From assembly GCA_027618625.1 (NCBI GenBank), contig JAQCER010000185.1, forward strand, positions 1 through 6,853: DNA of 6,853 bases, given 5' to 3'. This document shows positions 1-5,715 of this stretch, piece by piece. Position numbers and translations under genes: made by a program. Origin of the DNA: Verrucomicrobiota bacterium. Its GTDB lineage: Bacteria; Verrucomicrobiota; Verrucomicrobiia; Verrucomicrobiales; DEV007. How positions within the stretch are numbered: position 1 is the first letter of the stretch; each line of letters starts with the position of its first letter. The notes under the pieces are model-generated. The model searched no databases and was not told where the DNA came from. It was given only the letters and a program-made list of their open reading frames with translations.

Positions 1-2043
1 CTGTAGATAGCAATCCACCATGCTCTTTCGGAAACTTTCATCGTTTCCAACTACTGCCAGCGCGCGTCGAGTCGCCGTCGACCATTGGTCAAATTCGCCT
101 GAAAGCCTCGTCGCATACCAAGAGAGGAAGAACTCCGAAAGCTCGTGATAATTTACTGCATCCGCGTACGGTGGATCTGTCACCCATATATCTGCATCGA
201 ATTCGAGAGTTCGTGCGTCCCGTGGCTCAATCAGGGAGTCCTGCAATTCTGTGCCGCAGAATCTAGTATCAAGGAGAGTGCGGAGGGTTGGAACGGGACG
301 ACTGACAAAAACAAGAAGGGTGTTTAGAGCTTGATTTACAAAAGTGTCGGCACCTTTCTCGTTTGCGGCATTCGGCACCGACCTAGTGAGCTTCGAGTTG
401 AAATTCGCGAATCGTCCGAGGCAGAGCAACGACGCCGCAAATAAAACATCTTTGTTCTTTGGCGATGATTTTACGAAGCCCCCGAGCACTAATAGCTGCC
501 TCGGATTGAATAGGTGGTGCCAGTGCGTCCAACCGCGCTCGCGGAGCAATCGCGTAGTTTCTAAGCCTCGCTCGATGGACATGCTTGGAAGGAATCCTTG
601 CATTTGCCAATCGTCGAAGCGGTTGGACAGGAGATCCAACGATTGTGCTTCCCGTTCTTCGTCGGCTTCAGAAACCGATCGGTAGTACCTCCGCGTGCGC
701 AGCTCGCCCTTCTTGTTCCTATAAGTTTCGACCCACCGCACACAGTAAAGCCGTTCGCCAAACACGTCGGTCGGGCGCGGGACGAGGTCGGCATTTTCCC
801 AGAGGCGCAGGCCGGAGTCGTGGTAGGTGGCGTTTTTGTCGGGATCCTGGCCGCGACCGAGGAGGCGGATCTGCTCGATGGAGGCCGGGTCTTTGCCCTG
901 TTCCTCGAGGATGGGGTGGACGACGTAGCCCTTGCGGACGGTGCCGTTTTTGGCGGCCTTCATAGTGGCGGCATCGACGCCGCTGTGGATCTCGATGGCG
1001 TAGCGCTGCTTGTCGTGCTCGGGGACGAGTTTGGCGACGCATTTGCTCTTCTCGCCGATGACCCAACTGGGCGCGAGGGGGACGCACCAGCCGGTCTCCG
1101 GGCAGGAGACCTCGACGCAGTAGAGGTAGGCGTCGGCGCGCCAGCATTTCTCGGCGATGTCGGCAGGGGTGATCTCGCCTTTGGCGAGGCGGGCGGTGAG
1201 TTTTCCCCATTCGCCGGGTTGTAGGTCTTCGGTCTTGTGCTCGATGCCCCAGGCGGTGACCTGGGCATCGACGGCGTCGTAGATTTCCTGCTGGGCGGCG
1301 CGGACTTCGGCGGCGACATTTTCTCCCCCGCCGACGATGTTGAGGGCGGCCCAGGTGAGTAGGGCGGCGACGGGGTTGAGGTCGGAGCCGTAGGCCTCGC
1401 AGCCGATGCGGGCGGCCTCGAAGGGGACGGAGCCGCCGCCGCAGAAGGCATCGCCCACACGCGGCACGCGCCCGAAGCGGTTCTGGCCGAGCTGGCGCAC
1501 GAGCCCTGGCAGGTCGGCGGCGGCGGTGCCGAGGTGGGCGTTGATTTCTTTCCAGGCGTCCGCGGACGGGCCGGGGATCTGCTCCGGGCGCTCGCAGAAC
1601 TCGAGCTGCTGCTCGTAGGACAGGCGCAGGAAGGCGTCGCGGGTGATGCGTTCCTTGGTCTCCTTGAAGGCGGCGGCGTAGTCGCGTTTCCTGTCCTTGT
1701 CGGTCTCGTCGCGCCAGGCGGCCTCGGCTTCGTCCCACTCGTAGCGCTCGGCGTCGCTGGCGAATTCTTCGTAGACCTTCTTCGGGGCGATGCCCTTGAA
1801 GCGGGCGAGCAGTCCGTCGCCGTCCATGGTCATGATCTTGAGGAAGATCTCGCGGTCGCGCTCGGGGTCGCCGGAGGCGGGCATGAGGAGGCCGAGGATG
1901 GTGGCGCGGACGAGGACGAGTGGCTTGCGCCCCCACCACTTGCCGAGCCCGGTGAGCGTCTGGGAGTAGTTCGCCTTGCGCTCCTTGTAGGACTCTTTGG
2001 AGAGCCGGGAGACGGGGAACTGGGACTCGATGAAGGTGAGCAT
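1..2043 (-). CDS. DUF1156-type anti-phage DNA methyltransferase, N-terminal 681 codons (3' end beyond left edge)
   Basis: A SAM-dependent amino-methyltransferase (N6-adenine or N4-cytosine), probably the self-marking arm of a defence system. The frame runs without a stop from ATG (2043-2041) to base 1. Seen: the DUF1156 opening with KWWGRKPL at residues 35-42; SAM-binding motif I, DAFCGGG, at 198-204, followed by GSDLNP; a Cys-rich patch (C309, C314, C320, in CPETGWCVPL); a conserved-looking WTHWHHLFNPRQLL stretch; and catalytic DPPY at 623-626 followed by ADAVNYHELSEFF. Motif I comes before DPPY with about 420 residues between them, so target recognition probably lies in that insert. Known members are, as I recall, roughly 900-1000 residues, so about a third is missing. 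The gene starts 40 nt after fic, with no Shine-Dalgarno site. Codon use changes sharply near residue 435-445: almost all codons end in C or G before it, and usage is mixed after it. Confidence 0.9.
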   Translation of the reverse strand, partial: MLTFIESQFPVSRLSKESYKERKANYSQTLTGLGKWWGRKPLVLVRATILGLLMPASGDPERDREIFLKIMTMDGDGLLARFKGIAPKKVYEEFASDAERYEWDEAEAAWRDETDKDRKRDYAAAFKETKERITRDAFLRLSYEQQLEFCERPEQIPGPSADAWKEINAHLGTAAADLPGLVRQLGQNRFGRVPRVGDAFCGGGSVPFEAARIGCEAYGSDLNPVAALLTWAALNIVGGGENVAAEVRAAQQEIYDAVDAQVTAWGIEHKTEDLQPGEWGKLTARLAKGEITPADIAEKCWRADAYLYCVEVSCPETGWCVPLAPSWVIGEKSKCVAKLVPEHDKQRYAIEIHSGVDAATMKAAKNGTVRKGYVVHPILEEQGKDPASIEQIRLLGRGQDPDKNATYHDSGLRLWENADLVPRPTDVFGERLYCVRWVETYRNKKGELRTRRYYRSVSEADEEREAQSLDLLSNRFDDWQMQGFLPSMSIERGLETTRLLRERGWTHWHHLFNPRQLLVLGGFVKSSPKNKDVLFAASLLCLGRFANFNSKLTRSVPNAANEKGADTFVNQALNTLLVFVSRPVPTLRTLLDTRFCGTELQDSLIEPRDARTLEFDADIWVTDPPYADAVNYHELSEFFLSWYATRLSGEFDQWSTATRRALAVVGNDESFRKSMVDCYLQ

Positions 2044-2083
2044 GGGGGAAGTGAGAAGTAGGAATGAAGAAGGATGAAAGAAT

Positions 2084-3184
2084 TCAGGAGCTTAGCAGTT
2101 CGAGGAGGCGGTGGTTAATGAAGAGGATTTCTGTGCCGCTTTTGTGCTCGGTTAGAAAACCTCTTTGTGCTAGTTCGTGGAGGTAGCGGGAGGCGGTGAC
2201 GCGCTTGGCGATGCCAGCGTCTTCGACAAACTTGATCTTACAGTAGGGACGGACGAAGAGGAGTTCGATCAGTTCCTTGGAGTAGGCACGACCCGAAAGC
2301 TGGTCCTTCGCTTCGGCCAGAAACGACTCGATCAAGTCATTCATGGCGGCGATGCGCCCGGATGTCTCGCGGGCGGTAGACTCGACAGCCGCCAACATGT
2401 AAAGCAGCCATGCCTCCCAGTTACGTTCTTCAGTGACGTCACGCAGCAACCGATAGTAGTCGCTCTTGTGGCTGATAATGAACCGGCTGAGGTAGAGAAT
2501 CGGCTGGTCGAGGAGTTCTGTGAAACGAAGGTAGAGAATGAGCAGGATCCGACCGGTGCGCCCGTTGCCGTCGTAAAACGGGTGGATGGCCTCGAACTGG
2601 TAGTGGAGCACCGCCATTTTCACCAGTGGATCGAGCCCGTCGTCAACGGTGTTGCAGAACGCCTCCAGGTTGGCGAGCTTTTCGCGGATCACGTCCTCTC
2701 CCTCGGGTGGAGTGTAGATGACGTCGCCCGTGGCATCGTTGGCGATCTTCGTCCCAGGCTGGGAACGGATGCCGATGTTGCTCCGCTTGATGGTTTCGAC
2801 AATTTCGATGAACAAATTGGTGGAGAAGACCGGGCGTTCGTCGAGCCGTCTGGCACCAAGCCACAGGGCATCGTTGTAGCGCAGGACTTCCTTGGTATGG
2901 GCGGACACCGCGGGATCATCGTCAAGGCTGAGTCCGCGGTAGAGTTCGTCGTTGGTCGTGAAGAGGTTTTCGATCTCTGAGGAAGCTTTTGCCTCCTGCA
3001 GGGCGATGGTGTTGATGAGGATCGCCGGATTAGGCAGCGTGTGGGTGCGGCCCTTGAGTTCGGCCAGCGCTCGACTGGCGCTGGTGACGGCCTTCAGAAC
3101 GGGCACAGTTTCAAGATCTTCCGTCGGTGGGAGCGGAGGGAGATCATTGAAGGGGATTTCGCGAAAGGAGGGAATGTTCACCAT
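2084..3184 (-). CDS. fic: Fic-domain protein AMP-transferase (class II, Fic_N + Fic + winged helix)
   Basis: A 366-residue Fic enzyme, which by family moves AMP (or another nucleotide phosphate) from a nucleotide onto a hydroxyl of a target protein. Seen: an N-terminal Fic_N-like region (about 1-85) carrying the inhibitory motif SSEIEN at 68-73, which fits (S/T)xxxE(G/N) with E72 as the inhibitory Glu; a flap segment GDVIYTPPEG at 153-162; the complete catalytic loop HPFYDGNGRTGR at 201-212, with H201 as base and both Arg present; and a C-terminal winged-helix-like segment (about 300-366, with ITVASRYLHELAQRGFL-like helices). The length and order match the Shewanella SoFic type. The inhibitory motif lies N-terminal to the catalytic loop, hence class II. 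It has no visible Shine-Dalgarno site, and its ATG lies inside a palindrome, so repressor binding there could shut it off. It is followed 40 nt later by the methyltransferase. The enzyme looks intact; the target is unknown. Confidence 0.95.
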   Translation of the reverse strand: MVNIPSFREIPFNDLPPLPPTEDLETVPVLKAVTSASRALAELKGRTHTLPNPAILINTIALQEAKASSEIENLFTTNDELYRGLSLDDDPAVSAHTKEVLRYNDALWLGARRLDERPVFSTNLFIEIVETIKRSNIGIRSQPGTKIANDATGDVIYTPPEGEDVIREKLANLEAFCNTVDDGLDPLVKMAVLHYQFEAIHPFYDGNGRTGRILLILYLRFTELLDQPILYLSRFIISHKSDYYRLLRDVTEERNWEAWLLYMLAAVESTARETSGRIAAMNDLIESFLAEAKDQLSGRAYSKELIELLFVRPYCKIKFVEDAGIAKRVTASRYLHELAQRGFLTEHKSGTEILFINHRLLELLSS

Positions 3185-3191
3185 TTGAACA
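3175..3191. promoter_or_regulatory. Palindromic operator-like site over the fic start codon
   Basis: TGTTCA-ccatt-TGAACA: perfect 6-bp arms, 5-nt spacer. The fic ATG (minus strand, 3184-3182) lies in the spacer. The flanks extend the match to the site at 3367-3383: both read GAATGTTCAC-N4-TGAACAG, but on opposite strands. A protein bound here would cover the start codon. Confidence 0.55.
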
Positions 3192-3205
3192 GAGTGGTAT
3201 CGGAA

Positions 3206-3221
3206 TGTTCATTTTAGAACT
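3206..3221. promoter_or_regulatory. Degenerate operator-like site
   Basis: TGTTCA-tttt-AGAACT, preceded by GAA as in the border sites (GAATGTTCA). The core GTTC/GAAC pairs, the outer bases of the right arm differ, and the spacer is 4 nt. It overlaps the proposed fic -10 box. Confidence 0.35.
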
Positions 3222-3238
3222 GAATTTGAACATTTGAA
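3211..3238 (-). promoter_or_regulatory. Candidate promoter of fic
   Basis: On the minus strand, TTCAAA (3238-3233) and TAAAAT (3216-3211) are 16 nt apart, placing a start of transcription near 3204 and a leader of about 20 nt before fic. The -35 match is poor, so this is a weak call. Operator-like sites overlap both boxes, as expected for repression. Confidence 0.3.
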
Positions 3239-3246
3239 AAGAAGTT

Positions 3247-3263
3247 TGATCATTTTGTGAACA
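3247..3263. promoter_or_regulatory. Operator-like site with one arm mismatch
   Basis: TGATCA-ttttg-TGAACA: the same 5-nt spacing as the two perfect sites, with one base changed in the left arm. It lies just upstream of the candidate fic promoter. Confidence 0.45.
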
Positions 3264-3275
3264 AGGTTTCCCGAT

Positions 3276-3289
3276 TTCATTTAAATGAA
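3276..3289. repeat. 14-bp perfect AT-rich palindrome
   Basis: TTCATTTAAATGAA, identical on both strands. It keeps the TTCA/TGAA cores of the neighbouring operator-like sites but with a 6-nt gap, so it may be a variant site or an unrelated palindrome. Confidence 0.4.
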
Positions 3290-3308
3290 TGAGTGGACTT
3301 CCCGTAGG

Positions 3309-3325
3309 GAACATGGCGTATGTTC
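3309..3325. promoter_or_regulatory. Inverted GAACAT / ATGTTC pair
   Basis: GAACAT-ggcgt-ATGTTC: perfect 6-bp arms and a 5-nt spacer, but the half-sites face the other way from those at 3175 and 3367. Two half-sites arranged back to back is one reading. Confidence 0.35.
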
Positions 3326-3366
3326 AGATTTGTTGAGAATCTAAACTAAACATTTACGGGGACTCC

Positions 3367-3383
3367 TGTTCACTTCGTGAACA
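3367..3383. promoter_or_regulatory. Palindromic operator-like site after the 136-aa gene
   Basis: TGTTCAC-ttc-GTGAACA: 7-bp perfect arms, equal to TGTTCA-N5-TGAACA. It starts 5 nt beyond the TAG of the 136-aa gene and is the strongest copy. Read on the minus strand it matches the site at 3175-3191, including flanking GAA and AG. No T-run follows, so it is not an intrinsic terminator. Confidence 0.55.
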
Positions 3384-3388
3384 TTCGC

Positions 3389-3799
3389 CTACCGGGAGGA
3401 TTCGTCATGGATGATGAGGGCGTCGCGCAGTTTGTTGGCGAGGCCACGGGAAATCTTCTCCGGGATGATGGCATGGGCGTCGTTCCAGTCGAGAGGATCG
3501 TTGATGACGGTCAGTGTTGCAGGAGGATCGTGCTCAACTCCCATTTTCTCAATGTGCCCGACATTGATTTGTCCGATCTTGAGCAATCTGCGGCTTGGTG
3601 GTTTCTCGACACCTCCCGGGCGACGAAAGATCCGCCAGTGTTCACGGACGGTGTACATGGCCAATCGGCTGAGCGAAATGCCTTCGCCCCGGAAGGTTTG
3701 AGAGCCGAATCGGTTGCCGTCCCAGATGTCCGACGTCAGCGCTCTGAGGACGTCCTCCTCGGAAGGCAACAGGTCGCCCTTCTTCATGTCCTTAGCCAC
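3389..3799 (-). CDS. Small hypothetical protein, 136 aa, GTG start
   Basis: I do not recognise a named family. The protein is soluble, charged, and has no signal peptide or membrane segment. Visible stretches are an N-terminal LPSEEDVLRALTSDIWDG (residues about 10-27), a middle segment rich in Arg and Pro (REHWRIFRRPGG), and a C-terminal NDPLDWNDAHAIIP followed by a helix (ISRGLANKLRDALII). The pattern of an N-terminal 'LP..DxVLRAL....DG' plus a C-terminal 'DP...N.AHA.I' reminds me of small unnamed proteins encoded beside other small unknown genes, but I cannot assign a role. The GTG start (3799-3797) is chosen because GGAG lies 6 nt before it; the ATG four codons later would be too far away. 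It starts 16 nt after the preceding stop and ends in TAG at 3391-3389, so it is the last gene of the upstream transcription run before the operator-rich gap. Confidence 0.75.
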   Translation of the reverse strand: MAKDMKKGDLLPSEEDVLRALTSDIWDGNRFGSQTFRGEGISLSRLAMYTVREHWRIFRRPGGVEKPPSRRLLKIGQINVGHIEKMGVEHDPPATLTVINDPLDWNDAHAIIPEKISRGLANKLRDALIIHDESSR

Positions 3800-3805
3800 G
3801 GTGTT

Positions 3806-3809
3806 CTCC
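3806..3809 (-). promoter_or_regulatory. Shine-Dalgarno site deciding the GTG start of the 136-aa gene
   Basis: GGAG on the minus strand, followed by AACACC and then GTG. The 6-nt spacing suits the GTG start; the nearest in-frame ATG would be 18 nt away. Confidence 0.6.
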
Positions 3810-3815
3810 AGGAAT

Positions 3816-4289
3816 TCAACTCAGCAAGATAAAGACCTTTTCAATATCGTCCGTCGTAAGTTGGGTATCAACTCCCTTCCCGGCGTGAAACACTTCGATT
3901 CGCTTGGGCGCGAACTCCACCTGAACCGTTTCTCCTTCGCCAGTTTCCCATTCCAGTTCGAACCCACCCTCCCTTGTGAAGAACACACTTGGAGGTGAAC
4001 CGGCGCTGGGGAACGCGAAGCGCTTCACAAACGCGAGCAACCGCCGGAAGGCAGCAGGAGAATAGGCACGATGGGTGCCGTCTCCCCAACCGGGAGGATA
4101 TTCCTGGAACTCACGGATGCGCTGAAGTCCCAAGTTTCCCAGAGCCCCGGCAAGGATGAAGTCCTCGGCCTGGACCCGCAGTGTGTCCTGAGAATAGCGG
4201 TTCGGAATTGCCTGGTGCCATTCGGCGGGAGCAACTGCGGCGGTGCCAGAGAGCGGCAACAGGGAGGACAACAGGGTTTCGGCGCTCAT
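3816..4289 (-). CDS. Hypothetical protein, 157 aa, with WGDG and GG-x-ELEW patterns
   Basis: A small soluble protein with no signal peptide. Its second half has a layout I recognise from many unnamed bacterial proteins: PPGWGDG (65-71), a helix (SPAAFRRLLAFVKRF), then PSVFFTREGGFELEWE (100-115) and a short strand pair ending in IEVFHA. It is compatible with the common 'W-D-G ... PS-v-x-T-x-x-G-G-v-x-L-E-W' small-protein group, for which no function is established to my knowledge. The ATG at 4289-4287 is preferred, leaving 9 nt after the upstream TAA; an in-frame TTG lies directly after that TAA and would add three residues. Neither has a clear Shine-Dalgarno site, so translation is probably coupled to the TIGR04255 gene. 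The close spacing suggests the two proteins act together, for example as partner and effector, but that is inference. Confidence 0.78.
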   Translation of the reverse strand: MSAETLLSSLLPLSGTAAVAPAEWHQAIPNRYSQDTLRVQAEDFILAGALGNLGLQRIREFQEYPPGWGDGTHRAYSPAAFRRLLAFVKRFAFPSAGSPPSVFFTREGGFELEWETGEGETVQVEFAPKRIEVFHAGKGVDTQLTTDDIEKVFILLS

Positions 4290-4298
4290 GAAAGTCAA

Positions 4299-5033
4299 TT
4301 AATAGGAAGGATTCATTTTTTCCAGAAATTGCGGTGCCAGGAGGCCGAAGAATTGATGCTTTTCCAGTGTATGCATTTCTTCGATCATGCAAGCCACGGC
4401 TTCGGAGGCGTCCCACGGCACTTCGATGGCAGAGACATCGATGTCGATCAACGAGCCTTCCGCCCGTCTTTCGGTTTCGGTAACATATGCAGGGCGACTT
4501 ATCTGAACCAGGCACTCAAGTCCATGGTGATGCATCACTCGGCGCACGTGCAGGTCGCCGCTGTCGAGATTCGTTCCCGGCTGACTGACATCCATTGTCG
4601 TATTGGCCCAAATATCGGTGCTCTCGAAAAAATTGATGTAGCGGAGCCCGATTCTCTCGACCTCACGAACGATTCCTTGATTTCGAAGAACCTCGGTGAT
4701 GAAGGCTATCTGCGGAAGGAAGGCATGCCATCCGGGATATCGGCGCGGGACAGTCGCGAGGTTCACTACGCGGGGTCCCAGTCCAAGCAGGTAATCATCA
4801 CTGCCGTAGCTGTGGGTGGGCAAAAAGCGCAGGCTCGGGTCACGATTGCGGATCTCCTGGGGAATCTGAGCGACTGTGGGGGGGGGAAGGATTTGATAGC
4901 GGTCTCGGATCGCTCCGAAGATGAGCCCGGGAATCTCGCTCTCCACATCTGATGCAAACCGAATTTCAAAAAACGCCTGATGAATTGGACAGGGTTCGAT
5001 CTTCTTGGGGAGTGGTTTGTCGTCAAATTCCAT
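4299..5033 (-). CDS. TIGR04255 family protein
   Basis: A 244-residue soluble protein matching the sporadically distributed TIGR04255 family, whose biochemical role is not established. Seen: the N-terminal PLPKKIEPCPIHQAFFEIRF (7-26), the family's 'P-I-x-x-A-x-x-E-I-R-F' opening; a central YPGW (99-102) after a beta-rich segment; ERIGLRYINFF (126-136), the most characteristic block; and a C-terminal helix ending LEKHQFFGLLAPQFLEKMNPSY-like. The length fits the family. The ATG at 5033-5031, 10 nt after the DUF3780 stop, is preferred; another in-frame ATG at 5063 would add ten residues and overlap DUF3780 by 20 nt. Residues P50-P52 are encoded by an uninterrupted run of nine C (4878-4886), a slippage-prone tract. 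It does not belong to the usual DUF499/DUF3780/DUF1156 set as I know it, so it looks like an added gene. Confidence 0.85.
   Translation of the reverse strand: MEFDDKPLPKKIEPCPIHQAFFEIRFASDVESEIPGLIFGAIRDRYQILPPPTVAQIPQEIRNRDPSLRFLPTHSYGSDDYLLGLGPRVVNLATVPRRYPGWHAFLPQIAFITEVLRNQGIVREVERIGLRYINFFESTDIWANTTMDVSQPGTNLDSGDLHVRRVMHHHGLECLVQISRPAYVTETERRAEGSLIDIDVSAIEVPWDASEAVACMIEEMHTLEKHQFFGLLAPQFLEKMNPSY
4878..4886 (-). repeat. Nine-C homopolymer inside the TIGR04255 gene
   Basis: Nine consecutive G on the plus strand, C9 in the coding sense, encoding P50-P52. The frame is intact at this length; gain or loss of one base would truncate the protein early. It is the longest G or C run I see in the window. 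Confidence 0.85.
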
Positions 5034-5043
5034 CTTGGTGTTC

Positions 5044-5715
5044 TTAGATAGACTCAACTTCATCCCGCACCAGTGAAAAAAGACTCTCGCGGGGTGAGGC
5101 TGACGTGCCGGTGACGGGATTTTCGGTGAGGGCGAAGCGAACAGCCTTGCGCCAGCCCTTGTTCTTTCCAGTGATGGCGTGGCCAGTGGCAGCGTTGGTC
5201 ATGGTGAACAGCCACCAGCGTTCCTCCGGCGCGAGGCCCTGCCAGTTGCGAATGGCGGTGGGGATGCTGCCGGGGTCGGCGTCCTCGATAGCCCAGGCGA
5301 GAAGGACGAGTTCCTTGCCGAGAAGCCGGGACACGTGAGTCTGGGTGGGGAGCCACTTGCCGGTGGGCATACCGTTCTTTTTGAGTCGGGAATTGAACTC
5401 GACGCGGACCGCATCGGCGATGGCGTCCCACTTGGACTTGAGGAGGATGACGCGCATCTTGTTTTCTTCGTGACCCAGGGCCGTGGAAAGCTCCTGGAGG
5501 GGCGCGGAATCGTCCCAGTGAAGGTGCTCGCTGATGTAAACGTTCTTATCATCCTTGCCCTTGGGCATGGTCACGGTGAAATGGTGCTCGCTCTGGGTCG
5601 GAACGAAGCCGAAGCCTTTCGAATCGACCGCCGGTGCTTTCTTTTTGGCTGGATTGGTCTTGTAGACTGAGGATTTCGCGGCAGACGAAGTGGATGATGT
5701 TTTAGCTTTCGGCAT
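5044..5715 (-). CDS. DUF3780 domain anti-phage-associated protein
   Basis: A 223-residue protein of the DUF3780 family, a constant neighbour of DUF499 and DUF1156 proteins in anti-phage gene sets; its biochemical activity is unknown to me. Seen: a Lys/Ser/Ala-rich, probably disordered tail at 1-30; GFGFVP (34-39) and SEHHF (42-46), marking the domain start; EFNSRLKKNG (106-115); and the strongly family-typical run LLGKELVLLAWAIEDADP (131-148), IRNWQGLAPEERWWLFTMT (155-173) and NAATG (174-178), then GWRKAVRFALTENPV. There are no membrane segments. The ATG lies inside the end of the DUF499 gene (14-nt overlap) behind AAGGAGG, so the two are co-transcribed and probably made in matched amounts. 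The usual next gene would be the DUF1156 methyltransferase; here TIGR04255 follows instead. Confidence 0.93.
   Translation of the reverse strand: MPKAKTSSTSSAAKSSVYKTNPAKKKAPAVDSKGFGFVPTQSEHHFTVTMPKGKDDKNVYISEHLHWDDSAPLQELSTALGHEENKMRVILLKSKWDAIADAVRVEFNSRLKKNGMPTGKWLPTQTHVSRLLGKELVLLAWAIEDADPGSIPTAIRNWQGLAPEERWWLFTMTNAATGHAITGKNKGWRKAVRFALTENPVTGTSASPRESLFSLVRDEVESI

Larger units (their letters stand above)
3185..3388. other. 204-nt AT-rich regulatory gap upstream of fic
   Basis: The only sizeable gene-free stretch. It lies between the TAG of the 136-aa gene and the fic ATG, and is visibly AT-richer than the flanking genes. It holds repeated TGTTCA/TGAACA palindromes, with a near-identical long copy at each border in opposite orientation, plus a 14-bp perfect palindrome. 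I see no credible small gene in it. It most likely carries the promoter and operators of the fic-methyltransferase pair. Confidence 0.7.

Noticed and set aside
598..1224. A 208-residue open frame on the plus strand
   Set aside because: It is low-complexity Gly/Asp/Ala/Val sequence, antisense to the methyltransferase codons, with no recognisable domain.
719..1939. A 406-residue open frame on the minus strand
   Set aside because: The translation is extremely rich in Arg and Pro and has no family motif. It is the off-frame reading of the high-GC part of the methyltransferase, whose true frame carries motif I and DPPY.
2177..2980. A 267-residue open frame on the plus strand
   Set aside because: It is antisense to fic, whose catalytic and inhibitory motifs prove the minus-strand frame.
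3367..3383. Hairpin after the 136-aa gene as an intrinsic terminator
   Set aside because: The stem is only 7 bp with a 3-nt loop, and no T-run follows on the minus strand. The same sequence recurs at the fic start, which fits an operator better.
3172..3386. The facing border repeats as ends of a small transposable element
   Set aside because: The repeats are palindromic in themselves, recur in between, lie partly inside fic coding sequence, and show no target duplication that I can find.
3377..3832. A 151-residue plus-strand frame opposite the 136-aa gene
   Set aside because: The minus frame has a Shine-Dalgarno site, operon spacing and a plausible protein pattern. The plus frame has none of these and would run against all neighbours, although the 136-aa gene is itself unassigned.
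4071..4952. A 293-residue open frame on the plus strand
   Set aside because: It is antisense to the TIGR04255 gene and the 157-aa gene, which have clear family signatures. Its own translation shows no domain.
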